A DNA stretch of 64,000 bases from contig NZ_QYUR01000002.1 of NCBI RefSeq assembly GCF_003596405.1, positions 1,690,501-1,754,500 on the forward strand. Reading direction: 5' to 3'. This stretch comes from Pseudomonas cavernicola (lineage in GTDB: Bacteria; Pseudomonadota; Gammaproteobacteria; Pseudomonadales; Pseudomonadaceae). The position numbers and the translations under genes were made by a program. The notes beneath the pieces are model-generated. The model made no database searches, was not told the origin of the DNA, and saw only the letters and a list, made by a program, of their open reading frames with translations. Shown here in pieces: positions 1 to 10,550 of the stretch. Position 1 is the first letter of the stretch. Every line of letters starts with the position of its first letter.

Positions 1-120
1 GCTGTTGGCCAAGGCGCGGCGCACCTGCTCATGGTTGGCAGGGAGGATAGGCAGCCGCACGCTATCGAGCTGCTTGAGCCAGGTCTTGAGGCTGCGTGGT
101 AGAGGGGGGGAGGTCGGCAT
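1..120 (-). CDS. 5' end of an HDOD-domain-type protein (partial)
   Basis: The first 40 codons of a minus-strand gene begin with ATG at 120-118 and run off the left edge of the window. The peptide starts MPTSPPLPRSLKTWLKQLDS and continues with a pattern of hydrophobic and charged residues that I recall from Pseudomonas HDOD-domain proteins encoded next to motA. Too little is present to see the HDOD domain itself, so the family call rests on this N-terminus and on its position divergent from motA. The start faces motA across a 116 bp gap. Confidence 0.5.
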   Translation of the reverse strand, partial: MPTSPPLPRSLKTWLKQLDSVRLPILPANHEQVRRALANS

Positions 121-236
121 GTCGGTTGAGCCAATTGGCTTTTAGCCTTAACTGGCTATAGTCTGGCGTATAAGTTCCGATAATTAGAAGGGTTGTTTTT
201 AATAACTCTTACTCTTGGTTGTGCAAGCATCTTTTT

Positions 237-1088
237 ATGGCAAAAATCATTGGCATTATCGTTGTCTTCGCCGCCGTGTTCGGCGGGTATGTTTTATCGC
301 ATGGCAAAATCGCCGCACTGGTCCAACCTTTTGAGGTGCTGATCATCGGTGGCGCAGCGCTGGGGGCCTTTCTCCAGGCGAACCCTGGCAGCACGACCAT
401 GCATGTGTTCAAGAAGTCGCTGAAGATGTTCAGCACGCGCTTCACCCATGCCTTCTACCTGGAAGTGCTGGGCATGCTCTACGAGATCCTCAACAAGAGC
501 CGCCGTGAAGGGATGATGGCCATCGAGGCGGATGTAGAGGACCCCAACGCCAGCACCATTTTCAGCAAGTATCCCAGCGTGCTGAAAGATGAGCGGATGA
601 CCGCTTACGTCTGTGATTACTTGCGCATCATGTCCTCCGGCAATATGGCGCCGCACGAGTTGGAAGGCCTGTTCGACATGGAACTGGTGAGCCTCAAGGA
701 GGAGCTGGAGCATCCTTCGCATGCCGTGACACGGGTCGCCGATGCTCTACCGGGCTTCGGTATCGTTGCCGCGGTATTGGGGATTGTGGTGACCATGGCC
801 TTGCTCGGCGAAGTCGAGCAATCCGCCCTCGGTCAGCATGTGGGGGCGGCGTTGGTCGGGACCTTCCTCGGTATTCTCGCGGCGTATGGCTTCTTCGGGC
901 CGTTGGCGAACGCGCTGGGGCACGATGCCAAGGAAGAGCTGAACGTGTTCGAGGCGATCAAGGCTTGCCTGGTGGCTTCGGCCTCGGGCATGCCGCCGTC
1001 ACTGGCGGTAGAGTTCGGTCGCAAGGTGTTGTTCCACTCACACCGGCCGAGTTTCAGCGAGCTGGAGCAAGCGATTCGCGGTCGCTGA
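237..1088 (+). CDS. motA: Flagellar motor stator protein MotA
   Basis: Proton-conducting stator subunit of the flagellar motor. It forms the inner-membrane MotA5-MotB2 complex that couples proton flow to rotor torque. The 283 aa product has the family's usual length. Two hydrophobic segments lie near residues 3-20 and 33-50. A large charged cytoplasmic loop follows. Two more membrane segments lie near 165-190 and 198-225, including the conserved ALPGFG turn before the third. ATG at 237 was chosen over an in-frame start 18 bp upstream because MAKIIGIIVV matches the family N-terminus. motB follows after 3 bp, so the two are co-transcribed. No convincing FliA-type promoter was seen upstream. Confidence 0.97.
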   Translation: MAKIIGIIVVFAAVFGGYVLSHGKIAALVQPFEVLIIGGAALGAFLQANPGSTTMHVFKKSLKMFSTRFTHAFYLEVLGMLYEILNKSRREGMMAIEADVEDPNASTIFSKYPSVLKDERMTAYVCDYLRIMSSGNMAPHELEGLFDMELVSLKEELEHPSHAVTRVADALPGFGIVAAVLGIVVTMALLGEVEQSALGQHVGAALVGTFLGILAAYGFFGPLANALGHDAKEELNVFEAIKACLVASASGMPPSLAVEFGRKVLFHSHRPSFSELEQAIRGR

Positions 1089-1091
1089 GTC

Positions 1092-2117
1092 ATGGATAAC
1101 AACCAGCCAATCATCGTCAAGCGCGTCAAGCGCTACGCCGCGGGGCACCATGGCGGCTCCTGGAAGATCGCATTCGCCGACTTCGCCACGGCGATGATGG
1201 CGTTCTTCCTGGTGCTCTGGCTGCTGTCCTCGGCCACGCCGGAGCAGAAGAAGGCTATCTCGGGTTATTTCCAAGACCCCGTCGGTTTCTCCGAAAGCGC
1301 CAGCCCGTATGTCATCGACCTCGGTGGCACGCCGACCCCAGCACCGGACAAGACCCTCAGCCCGGAAGCCAAGGATGCGCGGGCGGTCGATGACACGCAA
1401 ACCGATGTTGAACCGGTCGATGCCGCGCAAGTCGAGACTCTGGCGGAGCAGATAGAGCGCGAGCGACTGGAGTTGCTGCTGCAAGAACTGCAGAACAAGG
1501 TCAATGAAAACCCGCAGTTGCAGCGCTTCAAGGATCAAATCCTGTTCGAAATCACCCAGGACGGCCTACGCATCCAGATCATGGATGCGGCGAACCGGCC
1601 GATGTTCGATCTCGGCAGCGCGCGCCTGCAACCCTATTTCGAAGACATCCTGCTGGCCATGGCCGACACCATCAAAGCGGTGCCGAACAAGATCAGCGTC
1701 AGCGGGCATACCGACGCCAAGCCCTTCGTTGGGCGTGGCGATTTTGGCAACTGGGAACTGTCGGCCGAACGGGCCAATGCGGCGCGGCGCACCTTGGTCG
1801 CCGGCAGCTATCCGGATGAGCAGGTGGCGCGGGTGGTCGGCTACGCCTCCTCGGCGCTGTTTGATCGGCAAGACCCGCTTAACCCGGTCAATCGACGGAT
1901 CGACATCATCGTCCTGACCAAGAAGGCGCAGCGCGCCATCGAGGGCGAACAGGATGCTGAGCCGGCGGGCGCCGAGCCGACTGTGCCGGCCGCAGGGCAA
2001 GCCGCACCTGCCGTGCCGGCAGAAGAGGGTGCGCCGCTGCAGCCGCCGCAGCTGCGCGAGAAGTTGAATATCTTCGAGGATGGCACGCTCAAATTGGACG
2101 AGCCTGGCGGGCAATGA
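1092..2117 (+). CDS. motB: Flagellar motor stator protein MotB
   Basis: Stator partner of MotA that anchors the complex to peptidoglycan. A single membrane segment at about residues 26-48 (IAFADFATAMMAFFLVLWLL) carries the conserved proton-binding Asp, here D30. A plug/linker region follows, then an OmpA/MotB peptidoglycan-binding domain at about 155-275 with the SGHTDAKPF signature. The last ~65 residues are Ala/Pro/Glu-rich and probably disordered, making the 341 aa protein slightly long for the family. It starts 3 bp after motA and ends just before a strong hairpin terminator. Confidence 0.97.
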   Translation: MDNNQPIIVKRVKRYAAGHHGGSWKIAFADFATAMMAFFLVLWLLSSATPEQKKAISGYFQDPVGFSESASPYVIDLGGTPTPAPDKTLSPEAKDARAVDDTQTDVEPVDAAQVETLAEQIERERLELLLQELQNKVNENPQLQRFKDQILFEITQDGLRIQIMDAANRPMFDLGSARLQPYFEDILLAMADTIKAVPNKISVSGHTDAKPFVGRGDFGNWELSAERANAARRTLVAGSYPDEQVARVVGYASSALFDRQDPLNPVNRRIDIIVLTKKAQRAIEGEQDAEPAGAEPTVPAAGQAAPAVPAEEGAPLQPPQLREKLNIFEDGTLKLDEPGGQ

Positions 2118-2128
2118 GTTGCTGAAAG

Positions 2129-2160
2129 CTAAAAGGCCGCGGTTGATCGCGGCCTTTTAG
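2129..2160. terminator. Bidirectional terminator between motB and rsgA
   Basis: A perfect 13 bp inverted repeat (CTAAAAGGCCGCG, 2129-2141 and 2148-2160) has a 6-nt loop. A-rich and T-rich ends lie on both sides, so it can serve motB on the plus strand and rsgA on the minus strand. Confidence 0.9.
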
Positions 2161-2162
2161 TT

Positions 2163-3194
2163 TCAGTATTCCGTCTCTGGCAGGCTAGCGAGGATATGTC
2201 GGTAGCTGGCCATCCGCTGCGGCTGGATGCGGCCCTCTTGCAGGGCTTGCAACAGCGCGCAGCCGGGCTCGCGATCATGCTTGCAGTCGCGGAAGCGACA
2301 ATGGCCGAGCAGGTCGTGGAACTCGATAAAGCCGGCTTCGACATCATCTCGGCTAACGTGCACCAGGCCGAACTCGCGAATGCCGGGTGAGTCGATCAGC
2401 TCGCCGCCACCAGGGAAGTGGAACAGGCGGGCGGTGGTGGTGGTATGCGTGCCTTTGCCGGTGAGCTCCGACAGCGGGCCGACACGGGTGTCGACCTCCG
2501 GCAGCAGGCTGTTGACCAGCGATGACTTGCCGACTCCAGACTGGCCGACAAACACGCTGACATGCCCGTCCAGCAAAGCCTGTAACTGCTCCATACCGCC
2601 GCCGTGGTGGGCGGAAACCTCCAGCAATGGGTAGCCCAGTTGGCGATAGACGCCGAGTAACGCATTCAGCGCCACGGCGTTTTTCTCGTCGATCAGGTCG
2701 GCCTTGTTCAGCAGCAACAGTGGACGAATGCCCGCATGTTCGGCGGCGACCAGATAGCGGTCGATCAGATTGGCGTGTGGTTCGGGCAACGGAGCGAAGA
2801 CGATGACGATCAGGTCGACGTTGGCCGCCACCGGCTTCAATTGGCCGCGGCTGTCCGGGCGGCACAGTTCGGTGTTGCGCGGCAGTTGCGCGACGATCAC
2901 CCCGATGCCTTGATTGCCGGCGCGCCAGACCACCCGGTCGCCGGTGACCAGGGTGGGCAGGTTGGCGCGCAGGTGGCAGCGGAAGACTTGGCCGGCCAGC
3001 TCGCCGTCCTGAGCCTCGACCTCGACCTGCACTCCGAAGTGGGCGATCACCAGGCCGATCTGTTCGGGGCCGAGGTCGCCGCCCTCCAGAGCGTCCAGAG
3101 TTTGCGACTCGCGCTTGGCGGCGCGCGCGGCGCGCTCACCCTGAATCTTCTCGATGCGCCAGTTTTGGCGGCGGTTGAGCTGGCGTTTGGCCAT
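2163..3194 (-). CDS. rsgA: Small ribosomal subunit biogenesis GTPase RsgA
   Basis: Circularly permuted GTPase that acts late in 30S assembly. An N-terminal OB-fold region comes first. The GTPase motifs then appear in permuted order: G4 NKAD (about residue 180), G1 [10 protein letters not shown] (about 235), and G3 DSPG (about 285). A C-terminal zinc finger follows, with Cys/His residues in the [16 protein letters not shown] segment. ATG at 3194 gives 343 aa beginning [10 protein letters not shown], the family N-terminus; an in-frame ATG 72 bp upstream gives an unrelated extension. It converges with motB and is divergent from orn. Confidence 0.96.
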   Translation of the reverse strand: MAKRQLNRRQNWRIEKIQGERAARAAKRESQTLDALEGGDLGPEQIGLVIAHFGVQVEVEAQDGELAGQVFRCHLRANLPTLVTGDRVVWRAGNQGIGVIVAQLPRNTELCRPDSRGQLKPVAANVDLIVIVFAPLPEPHANLIDRYLVAAEHAGIRPLLLLNKADLIDEKNAVALNALLGVYRQLGYPLLEVSAHHGGGMEQLQALLDGHVSVFVGQSGVGKSSLVNSLLPEVDTRVGPLSELTGKGTHTTTTARLFHFPGGGELIDSPGIREFGLVHVSRDDVEAGFIEFHDLLGHCRFRDCKHDREPGCALLQALQEGRIQPQRMASYRHILASLPETEY

Positions 3195-3389
3195 GGGGTT
3201 TCCGATAAATAAAAACAGCGAAATAGATAAAGCAGCGGATAAGTCAGTCGGCAGCGAGTTTAGCATGCTGTCTGTTGGCTTAAGCTCGTAGGAGTACGGC
3301 GATAGCCTTAGTTCACCACGGCGGACAACTCGCTCCGCGAGATGCCACGCCCTACGCTAAACTGCGCAGCTAAGCCGAGGAGTTCGATT

Positions 3390-3932
3390 ATGCAAAACCC
3401 ACAGAACTTGATCTGGATCGACCTGGAAATGACCGGTCTGAATCCGGACACCGATGTCATCATCGAAATAGCCACCATCGTCACCGACAGCAACCTCAAT
3501 GTACTGGCAGAAGGGCCGGTTATTGCCGTGCATCAGAATGATGAGGTTCTTGCCGGCATGGACGAGTGGAACACCAAGCAGCACGGTGGCTCTGGCCTGA
3601 CCCAGCGTGTGCGCGAGAGCAAGATCAGCGCGGCGGAGGCGGAAGCGCAGACTATCGCCTTCCTCGAACAATGGGTGCCGGCGAATAGCTCGCCGATTTG
3701 CGGCAACAGCATCTGTCAGGATCGGCGCTTCCTGTATCGCCACATGGGCAAGCTGGAAGCCTACTTCCACTATCGCAACCTGGATGTTTCCACCCTGAAA
3801 GAGTTGGTCACTCGTTGGGCGCCGCAGGTGCATAACGGCTTCAAGAAGAGTGGCGCGCACCTGGCCATGGACGATATTCGTGACTCCATCGCCGAGCTCA
3901 AGCACTACCGCGAACATTTCATCAAATTCTGA
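3390..3932 (+). CDS. orn: Oligoribonuclease
   Basis: DEDDh 3'-5' exoribonuclease that degrades 2-5 nt RNAs and linear pGpG, so it is needed to complete RNA and cyclic-di-GMP turnover. The 180 aa length is typical. ExoI IDLEMTGL (about residue 10) carries the Asp-Glu pair. ExoII includes [10 protein letters not shown], and ExoIII includes [11 protein letters not shown]. The ATG at 3390 with [10 protein letters not shown] fits the family start better than the upstream in-frame ATG at 3342. It converges with queG, with only 6 bp between the two stops. Confidence 0.97.
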   Translation: MQNPQNLIWIDLEMTGLNPDTDVIIEIATIVTDSNLNVLAEGPVIAVHQNDEVLAGMDEWNTKQHGGSGLTQRVRESKISAAEAEAQTIAFLEQWVPANSSPICGNSICQDRRFLYRHMGKLEAYFHYRNLDVSTLKELVTRWAPQVHNGFKKSGAHLAMDDIRDSIAELKHYREHFIKF

Positions 3933-3938
3933 TCGGCC

Positions 3939-5000
3939 CTACCGGCCGTGCCGGCTCAGGGCCCACTCGACATGCTCGCGCACCAGCTCTGAGGGGTGCG
4001 CGCGGCGCGCCTCTAAGGCTTCCAGAACCGGAATGGTCGAAGGCGCATTGCCTAGTCCGACGGCCAGGTTGCGTAGCCAGCGCTCATAGCCGGCGCGACG
4101 CAACGGTGATCCTTCGGTGCGGGCGAGGAACTCGTCCTCGCTCCAGAGGAACAGCTCGGCCAGTTCGGCGCTATCCAGATTATGCCGTGGTTGGAAGTCG
4201 CCCTGGCTGGTCGGGCGGGCGAAGCGGTTCCAGGGGCAGACGATCTGGCAGTCGTCGCAACCGAACACCCGATTGCCGATCAACGGGCGCAGCTCCGCTG
4301 GGATCGGGCCCTTTAGCTCGATGGTCAGATAGGAGATGCAGCGCCGCGCATCCAGCACATAAGGGCTGACGAAGGCCTGGGTCGGGCAGATGTCCAGACA
4401 GGCGGTGCAGCGCCCGCAATGTTCGCTGCCGTGTGCCGGATCAACCGGGAGCGGCAGGTCGACAAACAGCTCGCCGAGAAAGAAATAGCTGCCGGCTTTG
4501 CGGTTGAGCACCAGGGTGTTCTTGCCGATCCAGCCGAGCCCGGCCTGTTCGGCGATGGCTTTTTCCAGCACCGGGGCGCTGTCGACGAAGGCCCGATAGC
4601 CGAACGGGCCAATCGCCTGCTGAATGCGCTCGGCCAGTTGTTGCAGGCGTTTGCGGATCAGCTTGTGGTAGTCGCGGCCCAGCGCATAACGCGACACGTA
4701 GGCCTTCTCCGGTTGGCCCAGGCGCTGCGCCATCAGCGTGTCGCCGGGCAGGTAATCCATCCGCAGCGAAATCACCCGCAAGGTGCCGGGCACCAGCTCC
4801 GCCGGGTGCGAGCGTTTACTGCCGTGGGCGGCCATGTAGTCCATCTCGCCCTGGTAGCCGGCTGCCAGCCAGCGTTCGAGATGCGCCTCGTGCTCGGCCA
4901 GATCCAGCCCGGCAATGCCGACCTGTTGAAAGCCCAGCTCGCGGCCCCAGTCTTTGATCGACTGGGCGAGCGCGGCGAGATCGAGCGGGGAGGTGGACAT
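3939..5000 (-). CDS. queG: Epoxyqueuosine reductase
   Basis: Cobalamin- and 4Fe-4S-dependent enzyme that reduces epoxyqueuosine to queuosine in tRNA, the last step of queuosine synthesis. Two ferredoxin-like cysteine clusters are visible, CGRCTACLDICPTQAF (about residues 195-210) and CDDCQIVCPW (about 242-251), after the N-terminal cobalamin-binding region containing VDSAPVLEKAIAEQAGLGWI. ATG at 5000 (MSTSPLDLAAL) was preferred over an in-frame ATG 57 bp upstream because that extension lies inside an intergenic repeat (5005-5164). Product is 353 aa, normal for the family. Confidence 0.95.
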   Translation of the reverse strand: MSTSPLDLAALAQSIKDWGRELGFQQVGIAGLDLAEHEAHLERWLAAGYQGEMDYMAAHGSKRSHPAELVPGTLRVISLRMDYLPGDTLMAQRLGQPEKAYVSRYALGRDYHKLIRKRLQQLAERIQQAIGPFGYRAFVDSAPVLEKAIAEQAGLGWIGKNTLVLNRKAGSYFFLGELFVDLPLPVDPAHGSEHCGRCTACLDICPTQAFVSPYVLDARRCISYLTIELKGPIPAELRPLIGNRVFGCDDCQIVCPWNRFARPTSQGDFQPRHNLDSAELAELFLWSEDEFLARTEGSPLRRAGYERWLRNLAVGLGNAPSTIPVLEALEARRAHPSELVREHVEWALSRHGR

Positions 5001-5004
5001 TCGA

Positions 5005-5164
5005 GTACCTCGATACACAAGTTTCGGACAAATCCTGGCGGCGTCTTTTATCGCCATGCAGCGTTGCCATTCCTCGCCATAGCCGGGCTATGACTCGTCG
5101 TGGCGCCTTGCCTGACGACAAAATCCACTCGCCATCCCTTCGCCAAACTCATGTGTCGAGGTAC
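5005..5164. repeat. Inverted-repeat-bounded intergenic element, about 160 bp
   Basis: Ends at 5005-5024 and 5145-5164 are inverted copies with about 17 of 20 positions matching (GTACCTCGA..ACA..AGTTT). The interior (5061-5113) contains a palindromic core, GCCATAGCCGGGCTATGAC. This core matches a second core at 58310-58362 at about 46 of 53 positions, and that copy is also nested in an inverted-repeat-bounded segment of similar size. No coding potential. It resembles a non-autonomous, MITE-like or REP-type module. Confidence 0.7.
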
Positions 5165-5225
5165 CAGACAGGAAACTGGGGCGGAGGTAGGTATAATTCT
5201 GCCAGACATCTGAGCTAACCGACGC

Positions 5226-6725
5226 ATGCCGCATTCTCACGACGCTTTTCCGACTGCTTTATATAGCGCCGCGCAGGTGCGCGACCTCGATGCGCGCCTG
5301 ATCGCCGCCGGTACGCCCGGCTTCGAGCTGATGCAGCGTGCTGCCCATGCGGCCTGGCGTGCGTTGCGCCGGCGTTGGCCGACGGCCGAGGTGGTGACGG
5401 TATTGGCTGGGCGCGGCAATAACGCCGGCGATGCTTATCTGCTGGCGGCCTTGGCCGTACGTGCCGGCTGGCGCGTGCAGCTGTTGGCGGTTGGCGATCC
5501 GGCGCAGTTGGCCGGCGATGCGGCGTTGGCGCGGGATGCGGCGCGCCAGGCCGGTGTGACGATTCAACCGTGGAGCGAGTGCGCCGAGCTGGCCGGCGTG
5601 TTGGTCGATGGGTTGCTCGGCACCGGCCTGAGTGGTGCTGTGCGCGAGCCATATGCCCAGGCGATCCGCCTGCTGAATGCCAGCGGTTTGCCGGTGCTGG
5701 CGCTGGATCTGCCCTCGGGGCTCTGCGCCGACACCGGCCGAGAGCTGGGAGTGGCGGTGCGCGCGGAACTGACGGTGTGCTTTGTCGGGTTGAAGATCGG
5801 TCTGTTTACCGGCGATGCCCCAGGGTTGGTCGGTGAGCTGGTGTTCGATGATTTGCAGGCGGATCCGCAAATCGTTGCGCAGGCGCCAGCGCAGGCGCAG
5901 CGCTTGGCTCCAGGCAATTTGCCGCGGCTAGCGGCCCGTCAACGTACTGCGCATAAGGGCCAGTTTGGCCATCTGCTGGTGGTCGGTGGCGATCGCGGGC
6001 TGGGTGGTGCGGCCTTGCTGGCGGCAGAAAGCGCGTTGCGCAGCGGGGCGGGGCTGGTGTCCCTGGCGACACGGGCAGAGCATGTGCCCGCCGCGCTGGC
6101 ACGGCGGCCGGAGCTGATGAGTGTGGACGTGGCTTCGGCCAATCAATTGCGGGGCCTGGCCGAGCGCGCACAGGTGCTGGTGGTGGGCCCGGGCTTGGGT
6201 CAGGCGGCCTGGGGGCGCAGCCTGATATCGGTGGCGGCGAGCTGTGCGCGGCCACAGGTATGGGATGCGGATGGGCTCAACTTGTTGGCAGCGGGTGCGC
6301 TGATGATGCCCACGGATAGCGTCATCACCCCGCATCCGGGGGAGGCGGCGCGCTTGTTGGGCATTTCGACTGCCGAGGTGCAGGCCGATCGCCCAGTCGC
6401 GGCGCTGGCGCTGGCGAAAAAGTACGCGGCCGTCACTGTACTTAAAGGCGCCGGCAGCCTGGTCGCCGCGCCCGACGGGCGGCTGGGCCTGTGCGATCGC
6501 GGTCATCCGGCCATGGCCGGCGCCGGCCTGGGGGATGTCTTGGCTGGGCTGATTGGCGCCTTGATAGCCCAAGGTTTGCCGGCGTTTGAGGCCGCGAGCC
6601 TGGCGGTCTGGCTGCATGCTACGGCCGGTGAGTGTCTTGGGGCGCAGGGCCGCGGACTGGCCGCCAGTGATCTGATCGCGGTTATTCGTCAGTTATTAGA
6701 GGAACAGTCGCCTTGTCTGAACTAA
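5226..6725 (+). CDS. nnr: Bifunctional NAD(P)H-hydrate epimerase / ADP-dependent dehydratase
   Basis: Metabolite-repair enzyme (YjeF family) that restores damaged NADHX/NADPHX. The N-terminal YjeF_N epimerase half covers about residues 10-215, with the [11 protein letters not shown] helix and AGRGNNAGD loop. The C-terminal ribokinase-like dehydratase half covers about 225-495, with the [17 protein letters not shown] motif that binds nucleotide and hydrate. The 499 aa length is that of the fused bacterial form. Its 3' end overlaps tsaE by 13 bp, showing translational coupling in the tsaE-amiB-mutL block. Confidence 0.95.
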   Translation: MPHSHDAFPTALYSAAQVRDLDARLIAAGTPGFELMQRAAHAAWRALRRRWPTAEVVTVLAGRGNNAGDAYLLAALAVRAGWRVQLLAVGDPAQLAGDAALARDAARQAGVTIQPWSECAELAGVLVDGLLGTGLSGAVREPYAQAIRLLNASGLPVLALDLPSGLCADTGRELGVAVRAELTVCFVGLKIGLFTGDAPGLVGELVFDDLQADPQIVAQAPAQAQRLAPGNLPRLAARQRTAHKGQFGHLLVVGGDRGLGGAALLAAESALRSGAGLVSLATRAEHVPAALARRPELMSVDVASANQLRGLAERAQVLVVGPGLGQAAWGRSLISVAASCARPQVWDADGLNLLAAGALMMPTDSVITPHPGEAARLLGISTAEVQADRPVAALALAKKYAAVTVLKGAGSLVAAPDGRLGLCDRGHPAMAGAGLGDVLAGLIGALIAQGLPAFEAASLAVWLHATAGECLGAQGRGLAASDLIAVIRQLLEEQSPCLN

Positions 6726-7183
6726 CCCTGTACGCGGCGGACGAAGCCGCGATGCTGGTTCTGGGCGCGCGAATCGCTCAGGCGACCGGCGGTCGTGGGA
6801 TTATTTATCTGCACGGCGATCTGGGGGCCGGTAAAACCACCCTGTCGCGCGGGATTATTCGCGGTTTGGGGCATGTCGGTGCGGTCAAAAGTCCGACCTT
6901 CACCCTGGTCGAGCCTTACGAACTCGGCGATCTGCAGGCCTTTCACTTCGACCTGTACCGGTTGGCCGATCCCGAGGAGTTGGAGTTTCTCGGCATCCGC
7001 GATTACTTCGAGGGCGATGCGCTTTGTCTGATCGAATGGCCGCAGCGTGGGGCTGGCGTTTTGCCAAAGGCTGACCTGACCATTACCATTACCCCGCAAG
7101 AGGACGGCCGTTTGCTGCGTTTGCTGCCACAAACCGTGCGCGGCGAGGCCTGGTGTGCCGCCTTGACCATAGGACATGAATAA
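6713..7183 (+). CDS. tsaE: tRNA threonylcarbamoyladenosine biosynthesis ATPase TsaE
   Basis: P-loop ATPase that works with TsaB/TsaD in forming t6A37 of ANN-decoding tRNAs. Walker [15 protein letters not shown] is at about residues 35-48. Conserved [10 protein letters not shown] follows near 62-71, and a Walker-B-like FHFDLYRL near 79-86. 156 aa, normal. The start is TTG at 6713, inside the end of nnr; no ATG fits the family N-terminus. amiB begins 16 bp after its stop. Confidence 0.95.
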   Translation: MSELTLYAADEAAMLVLGARIAQATGGRGIIYLHGDLGAGKTTLSRGIIRGLGHVGAVKSPTFTLVEPYELGDLQAFHFDLYRLADPEELEFLGIRDYFEGDALCLIEWPQRGAGVLPKADLTITITPQEDGRLLRLLPQTVRGEAWCAALTIGHE

Positions 7184-7199
7184 TAACGTGGAGTTGGGT

Positions 7200-8615
7200 A
7201 TGCGCATGCGCGCGCTGATTACCGGGGTGGGTGTGCTGCTTGTGGCGTTGGCCGCCGACGTTTTTGCCGCCGCGGATATCCGCGGTGTGCGGCTGTGGCG
7301 GGCGCCGGATAACACTCGGCTGGTATTTGACTTGTCCGGCCCGGTGCAGCACAGCGTTTTTATCCTGACCGCACCGAACCGCATCGTCATCGATGTCAAC
7401 GGGGCGCAGCTGGCGACCAAGCTGGAGCAGCTATCTATCGCCAATACCCCGATTACCAGCGTGCGCTCTGCACAGCGTACGCCGACCGACCTGCGCATCG
7501 TGATCGACCTCTCGGCGCCAGTGACACCGAAAAGCTTCAGTCTGGCGCCCAATCAGCAGTACGGCGACCGGCTGGTGGTCGATCTGTTCGATCAAGGCGC
7601 CGACAGCTCGCCCAATCTGCCTTCGACGACGACCGCCAGCGCTCCTGAGGTTCCGGTCTCGCCGACCCAGGCGGCACCTAAGCTGACGCCATTGCCGAGC
7701 GGCAAGCGTGAGATCGTCATCGCCATCGACGCCGGGCACGGCGGCGAAGACCCCGGCGCCCTCGGCCCGAAAGGCGCGCGTGAGAAAGATGTGGTGCTGG
7801 CCATCGCCAAAGAACTGCAGCGGCAGATCAATGCCGACAAAGGTTTTCGCGCCGAGCTGGTGCGCACCGGCGACTACTTCATCCCGCTGCGTAAGCGCAC
7901 CGAGATTGCGCGCAAAAAAGGTGCTGACCTGTTCGTTTCCATCCATGCCGACGCCGCGCCGCGTGCCTCGGCGTTCGGTGCCTCGGTGTTTGCCTTGTCC
8001 GATCGTGGTGCGACGTCAGAAACCGCACGCTGGTTGGCCGACAGTGAAAACCGCTCCGACCTGATTGGTGGCGCCGGTAACGTCAGCCTGGATGACAAAG
8101 ACCGCATGCTTGCAGGCGTGTTGCTCGATCTGTCGATGACCGCCTCGTTGTCCTCCAGCTTGAACGTTGGGCAGAAGGTGTTGAGCAACTTGGGCCGCGT
8201 CACCCCCCTGCACAAGCGTCGAGTGGAGCAGGCCGGGTTTATGGTGCTGAAGTCGCCGGATATCCCCTCGATCCTGGTGGAAACCGGTTTTATCTCCAAC
8301 CCTAACGAGGCTCTGAAGCTGGCGGCGGGCGGTCATCAGCAGTCCTTGGCGCGTTCGATCCATAGCGGTATCCGCCAGTTCTTCCAGCAAAATCCACCAC
8401 CTGGGACTTATATCGCCTGGTTGCGAGATGAGGGCAAGATTGCCCCGGGGCCGCGCGAGCATGTGGTCAGCTCGGGCGAAAGTCTGGCGCTGATCGCGCA
8501 ACGTTACCAAGTCAGTCTGCCGGCGCTGCGTAGCGCGAATGGGCTGAAGTCCGACGCCATCAAAATCGGCCAGAATCTGCATATTCCGGCGACCGCGCTG
8601 GCGGCGCAGCCATGA
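7200..8615 (+). CDS. amiB: N-acetylmuramoyl-L-alanine amidase (AmiB/AmiC type)
   Basis: Periplasmic zinc amidase that cleaves septal peptidoglycan during daughter-cell separation. Signal peptide at about residues 1-23 (ending LAADVFAA). An AMIN domain follows at about 25-130. A Pro/Thr-rich linker leads to the Amidase_3 domain at about 175-400, with the zinc-binding [13 protein letters not shown] and the later IHADA and [11 protein letters not shown] motifs. A C-terminal LysM domain lies at about 415-465 ([20 protein letters not shown]). ATG at 7200 was chosen because GGAG at 7190-7193 precedes it; an in-frame ATG at 7176 overlaps tsaE and would disturb the signal peptide. Its end overlaps mutL by 4 bp (ATGA). 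Confidence 0.95.
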   Translation: MRMRALITGVGVLLVALAADVFAAADIRGVRLWRAPDNTRLVFDLSGPVQHSVFILTAPNRIVIDVNGAQLATKLEQLSIANTPITSVRSAQRTPTDLRIVIDLSAPVTPKSFSLAPNQQYGDRLVVDLFDQGADSSPNLPSTTTASAPEVPVSPTQAAPKLTPLPSGKREIVIAIDAGHGGEDPGALGPKGAREKDVVLAIAKELQRQINADKGFRAELVRTGDYFIPLRKRTEIARKKGADLFVSIHADAAPRASAFGASVFALSDRGATSETARWLADSENRSDLIGGAGNVSLDDKDRMLAGVLLDLSMTASLSSSLNVGQKVLSNLGRVTPLHKRRVEQAGFMVLKSPDIPSILVETGFISNPNEALKLAAGGHQQSLARSIHSGIRQFFQQNPPPGTYIAWLRDEGKIAPGPREHVVSSGESLALIAQRYQVSLPALRSANGLKSDAIKIGQNLHIPATALAAQP

Positions 8616-10507
8616 GTAGCCATGAGCCCTCGATGAAAGAGCAAGCGCGTATCCAGCTGCTGAGTCCGCGGCTGGCGAACCAGATTGCCGCCGGTGAAGT
8701 GGTCGAGCGGCCCGCCTCGGTGATCAAAGAGCTGCTGGAGAACAGTCTGGATTCCGGCGCCAAACGCATCGAAGTGGATGTTGAACTGGGTGGCAGCAAG
8801 CTACTGCGGGTGCGCGATGATGGCGGCGGAATTGCCGCTGACGATCTGCCGCTGGCGTTGGCGCGCCATGCCACCAGCAAAATCCGTGAGTTGGAAGACC
8901 TCGAGCGTGTGATGAGCATGGGCTTTCGCGGCGAGGCGTTGGCCTCGATCAGCTCAGTAGCGCGGCTGACCCTGACCTCACGTACCGCCGAGGCGGATCA
9001 GGCCTGGCAGGTGGAAACCGAGGGGCGTGACATGGCGCCACGGGTACAGCCGGCGGCGCATCCGGTTGGTACCTCGGTGGAGGTGCGCGATTTGTTCTTC
9101 AACACCCCGGCGCGGCGCAAGTTCCTCCGCGCCGAGAAAACCGAATTCGATCACTTGCAGGAAGTCATCAAGCGCTTGGCCCTGGCGCGCTTCGATGTGG
9201 CTTTTCATCTGCGGCATAACGGTAAAAACGTACTGGCGCTGCACGAAGCGCCGGATGAGGCCAGTCGTGCGCGTCGTGTGGCGGCCGTGTGTGGGCCGGC
9301 TTTCCTAGAGCAGGCGCTGCCGATCGAGATCGAGCGTAACGGCTTGCGGTTGTGGGGCTGGGTTGGCTTGCCGACCTTCTCGCGCAGCCAGGCGGATCTG
9401 CAGTATTTCTATGTAAATGGCCGCATGGTGCGTGACAAGTTGGTCGCCCACGCGGTGCGTCAGGCTTATCGCGATGTGCTGTTCAATGGCCGTCATCCGA
9501 CTTTTGTGCTGTTTCTTGAGATCGATCCTGCGGTCGTCGACGTCAACGTGCATCCGACCAAGCATGAAGTGCGCTTTCGCGACGGGCGCATGGTGCATGA
9601 CTTCCTCTATGGCACCTTGCATCGCGCCCTCGGTGAGGTGCGCCCGGAAGATCAGTTGGCGGCGCCGGCCGCTGTGGCGGGCATGTTGCGTCCAACCGGT
9701 CAGGCGGCAGGTGAGTTCGGTCCGCAGAACGAGATGAGCCTGTCGGCCAATGTGCTGGAACGGCCGGCATCCGAGTCGACCTGGCGCGCACCAATTGGCG
9801 GTTATTCGGTGCCACGGCCTGGCCAGAGCCTGCCGGTTGCTGAGGCGCAGGGCGCTTACCGGGAGTTTTTCTCGCCGCTACCGGGTGCGCCTTCGGCAGT
9901 GTTGCCGGATAGCCAGGGCGATGTGCCGCCGCTCGGCTATGCCCTGGCCCAACTTAAGGGCGTGTATATCCTCGCCGAAAATGCCCAGGGCCTGGTGCTG
10001 GTAGATATGCACGCGGCCCATGAGCGCATCACTTACGAGCGCTTGAAGATCGCCATGGCCAGCGAAGGCTTGAGTGGCCAGCCCTTGCTGGTGCCCGAGT
10101 CGATTGCGGTCAGTCAGCGTGAGGCGGATTGTGCCGAAGAGCACGGCGCCTGGTTCCAGCGTTTGGGCTTCGAGTTGCAGCGTCTCGGCCCGGAAACCTT
10201 GGCGATTCGCCAGGTCCCCGCATTGCTCAAACAGGCGGAGGCCAATCGCTTGGTCCACGATGTGGTGGCAGATCTGATGGAATATGGCACCAGTGACCGC
10301 ATTCAGGCGCATCTCAATGAGCTGCTTGGCACTATGGCCTGTCATGGCGCAGTGCGTGCCAACCGGCGGTTGACCTTGCCGGAGATGAACGCTCTGCTGC
10401 GCGATATGGAGCACACCGAGCGCAGTGGTCAGTGCAACCATGGTCGGCCGACCTGGACGCAACTTGGCATGGATGATCTCGATAAGTTGTTCCTGCGGGG
10501 TCGCTAG
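8612..10507 (+). CDS. mutL: DNA mismatch repair protein MutL
   Basis: GHKL ATPase that links MutS mismatch recognition to strand removal. The N-terminal ATPase motifs are [20 protein letters not shown] (about residues 27-46), DDGGGI and [10 protein letters not shown]. An S5-like transducer domain extends to about 335. A variable linker precedes the C-terminal dimerisation domain (about 430-630). That domain includes the zinc-site-like CHGAVRANR segment and QCNHGRPT. 631 aa is normal for Pseudomonas. ATG 8612 overlaps the amiB stop; an internal ATG at 8633 is an alternative 7 codons in. Confidence 0.96.
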   Translation: MSSHEPSMKEQARIQLLSPRLANQIAAGEVVERPASVIKELLENSLDSGAKRIEVDVELGGSKLLRVRDDGGGIAADDLPLALARHATSKIRELEDLERVMSMGFRGEALASISSVARLTLTSRTAEADQAWQVETEGRDMAPRVQPAAHPVGTSVEVRDLFFNTPARRKFLRAEKTEFDHLQEVIKRLALARFDVAFHLRHNGKNVLALHEAPDEASRARRVAAVCGPAFLEQALPIEIERNGLRLWGWVGLPTFSRSQADLQYFYVNGRMVRDKLVAHAVRQAYRDVLFNGRHPTFVLFLEIDPAVVDVNVHPTKHEVRFRDGRMVHDFLYGTLHRALGEVRPEDQLAAPAAVAGMLRPTGQAAGEFGPQNEMSLSANVLERPASESTWRAPIGGYSVPRPGQSLPVAEAQGAYREFFSPLPGAPSAVLPDSQGDVPPLGYALAQLKGVYILAENAQGLVLVDMHAAHERITYERLKIAMASEGLSGQPLLVPESIAVSQREADCAEEHGAWFQRLGFELQRLGPETLAIRQVPALLKQAEANRLVHDVVADLMEYGTSDRIQAHLNELLGTMACHGAVRANRRLTLPEMNALLRDMEHTERSGQCNHGRPTWTQLGMDDLDKLFLRGR

Positions 10508-10550
10508 AATAGCCCCCGAAGCTATTGTGCTTGGCCATGCCGCGTTAAAA

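Noticed and set aside
121..236. FliA (sigma-28) promoter for motAB
   Set aside because: No match to the TAAAGTTT-N-GCCGATAA pattern. TATAGT at 157-162 could be a sigma-70 -10 element, but its -35 is poor.
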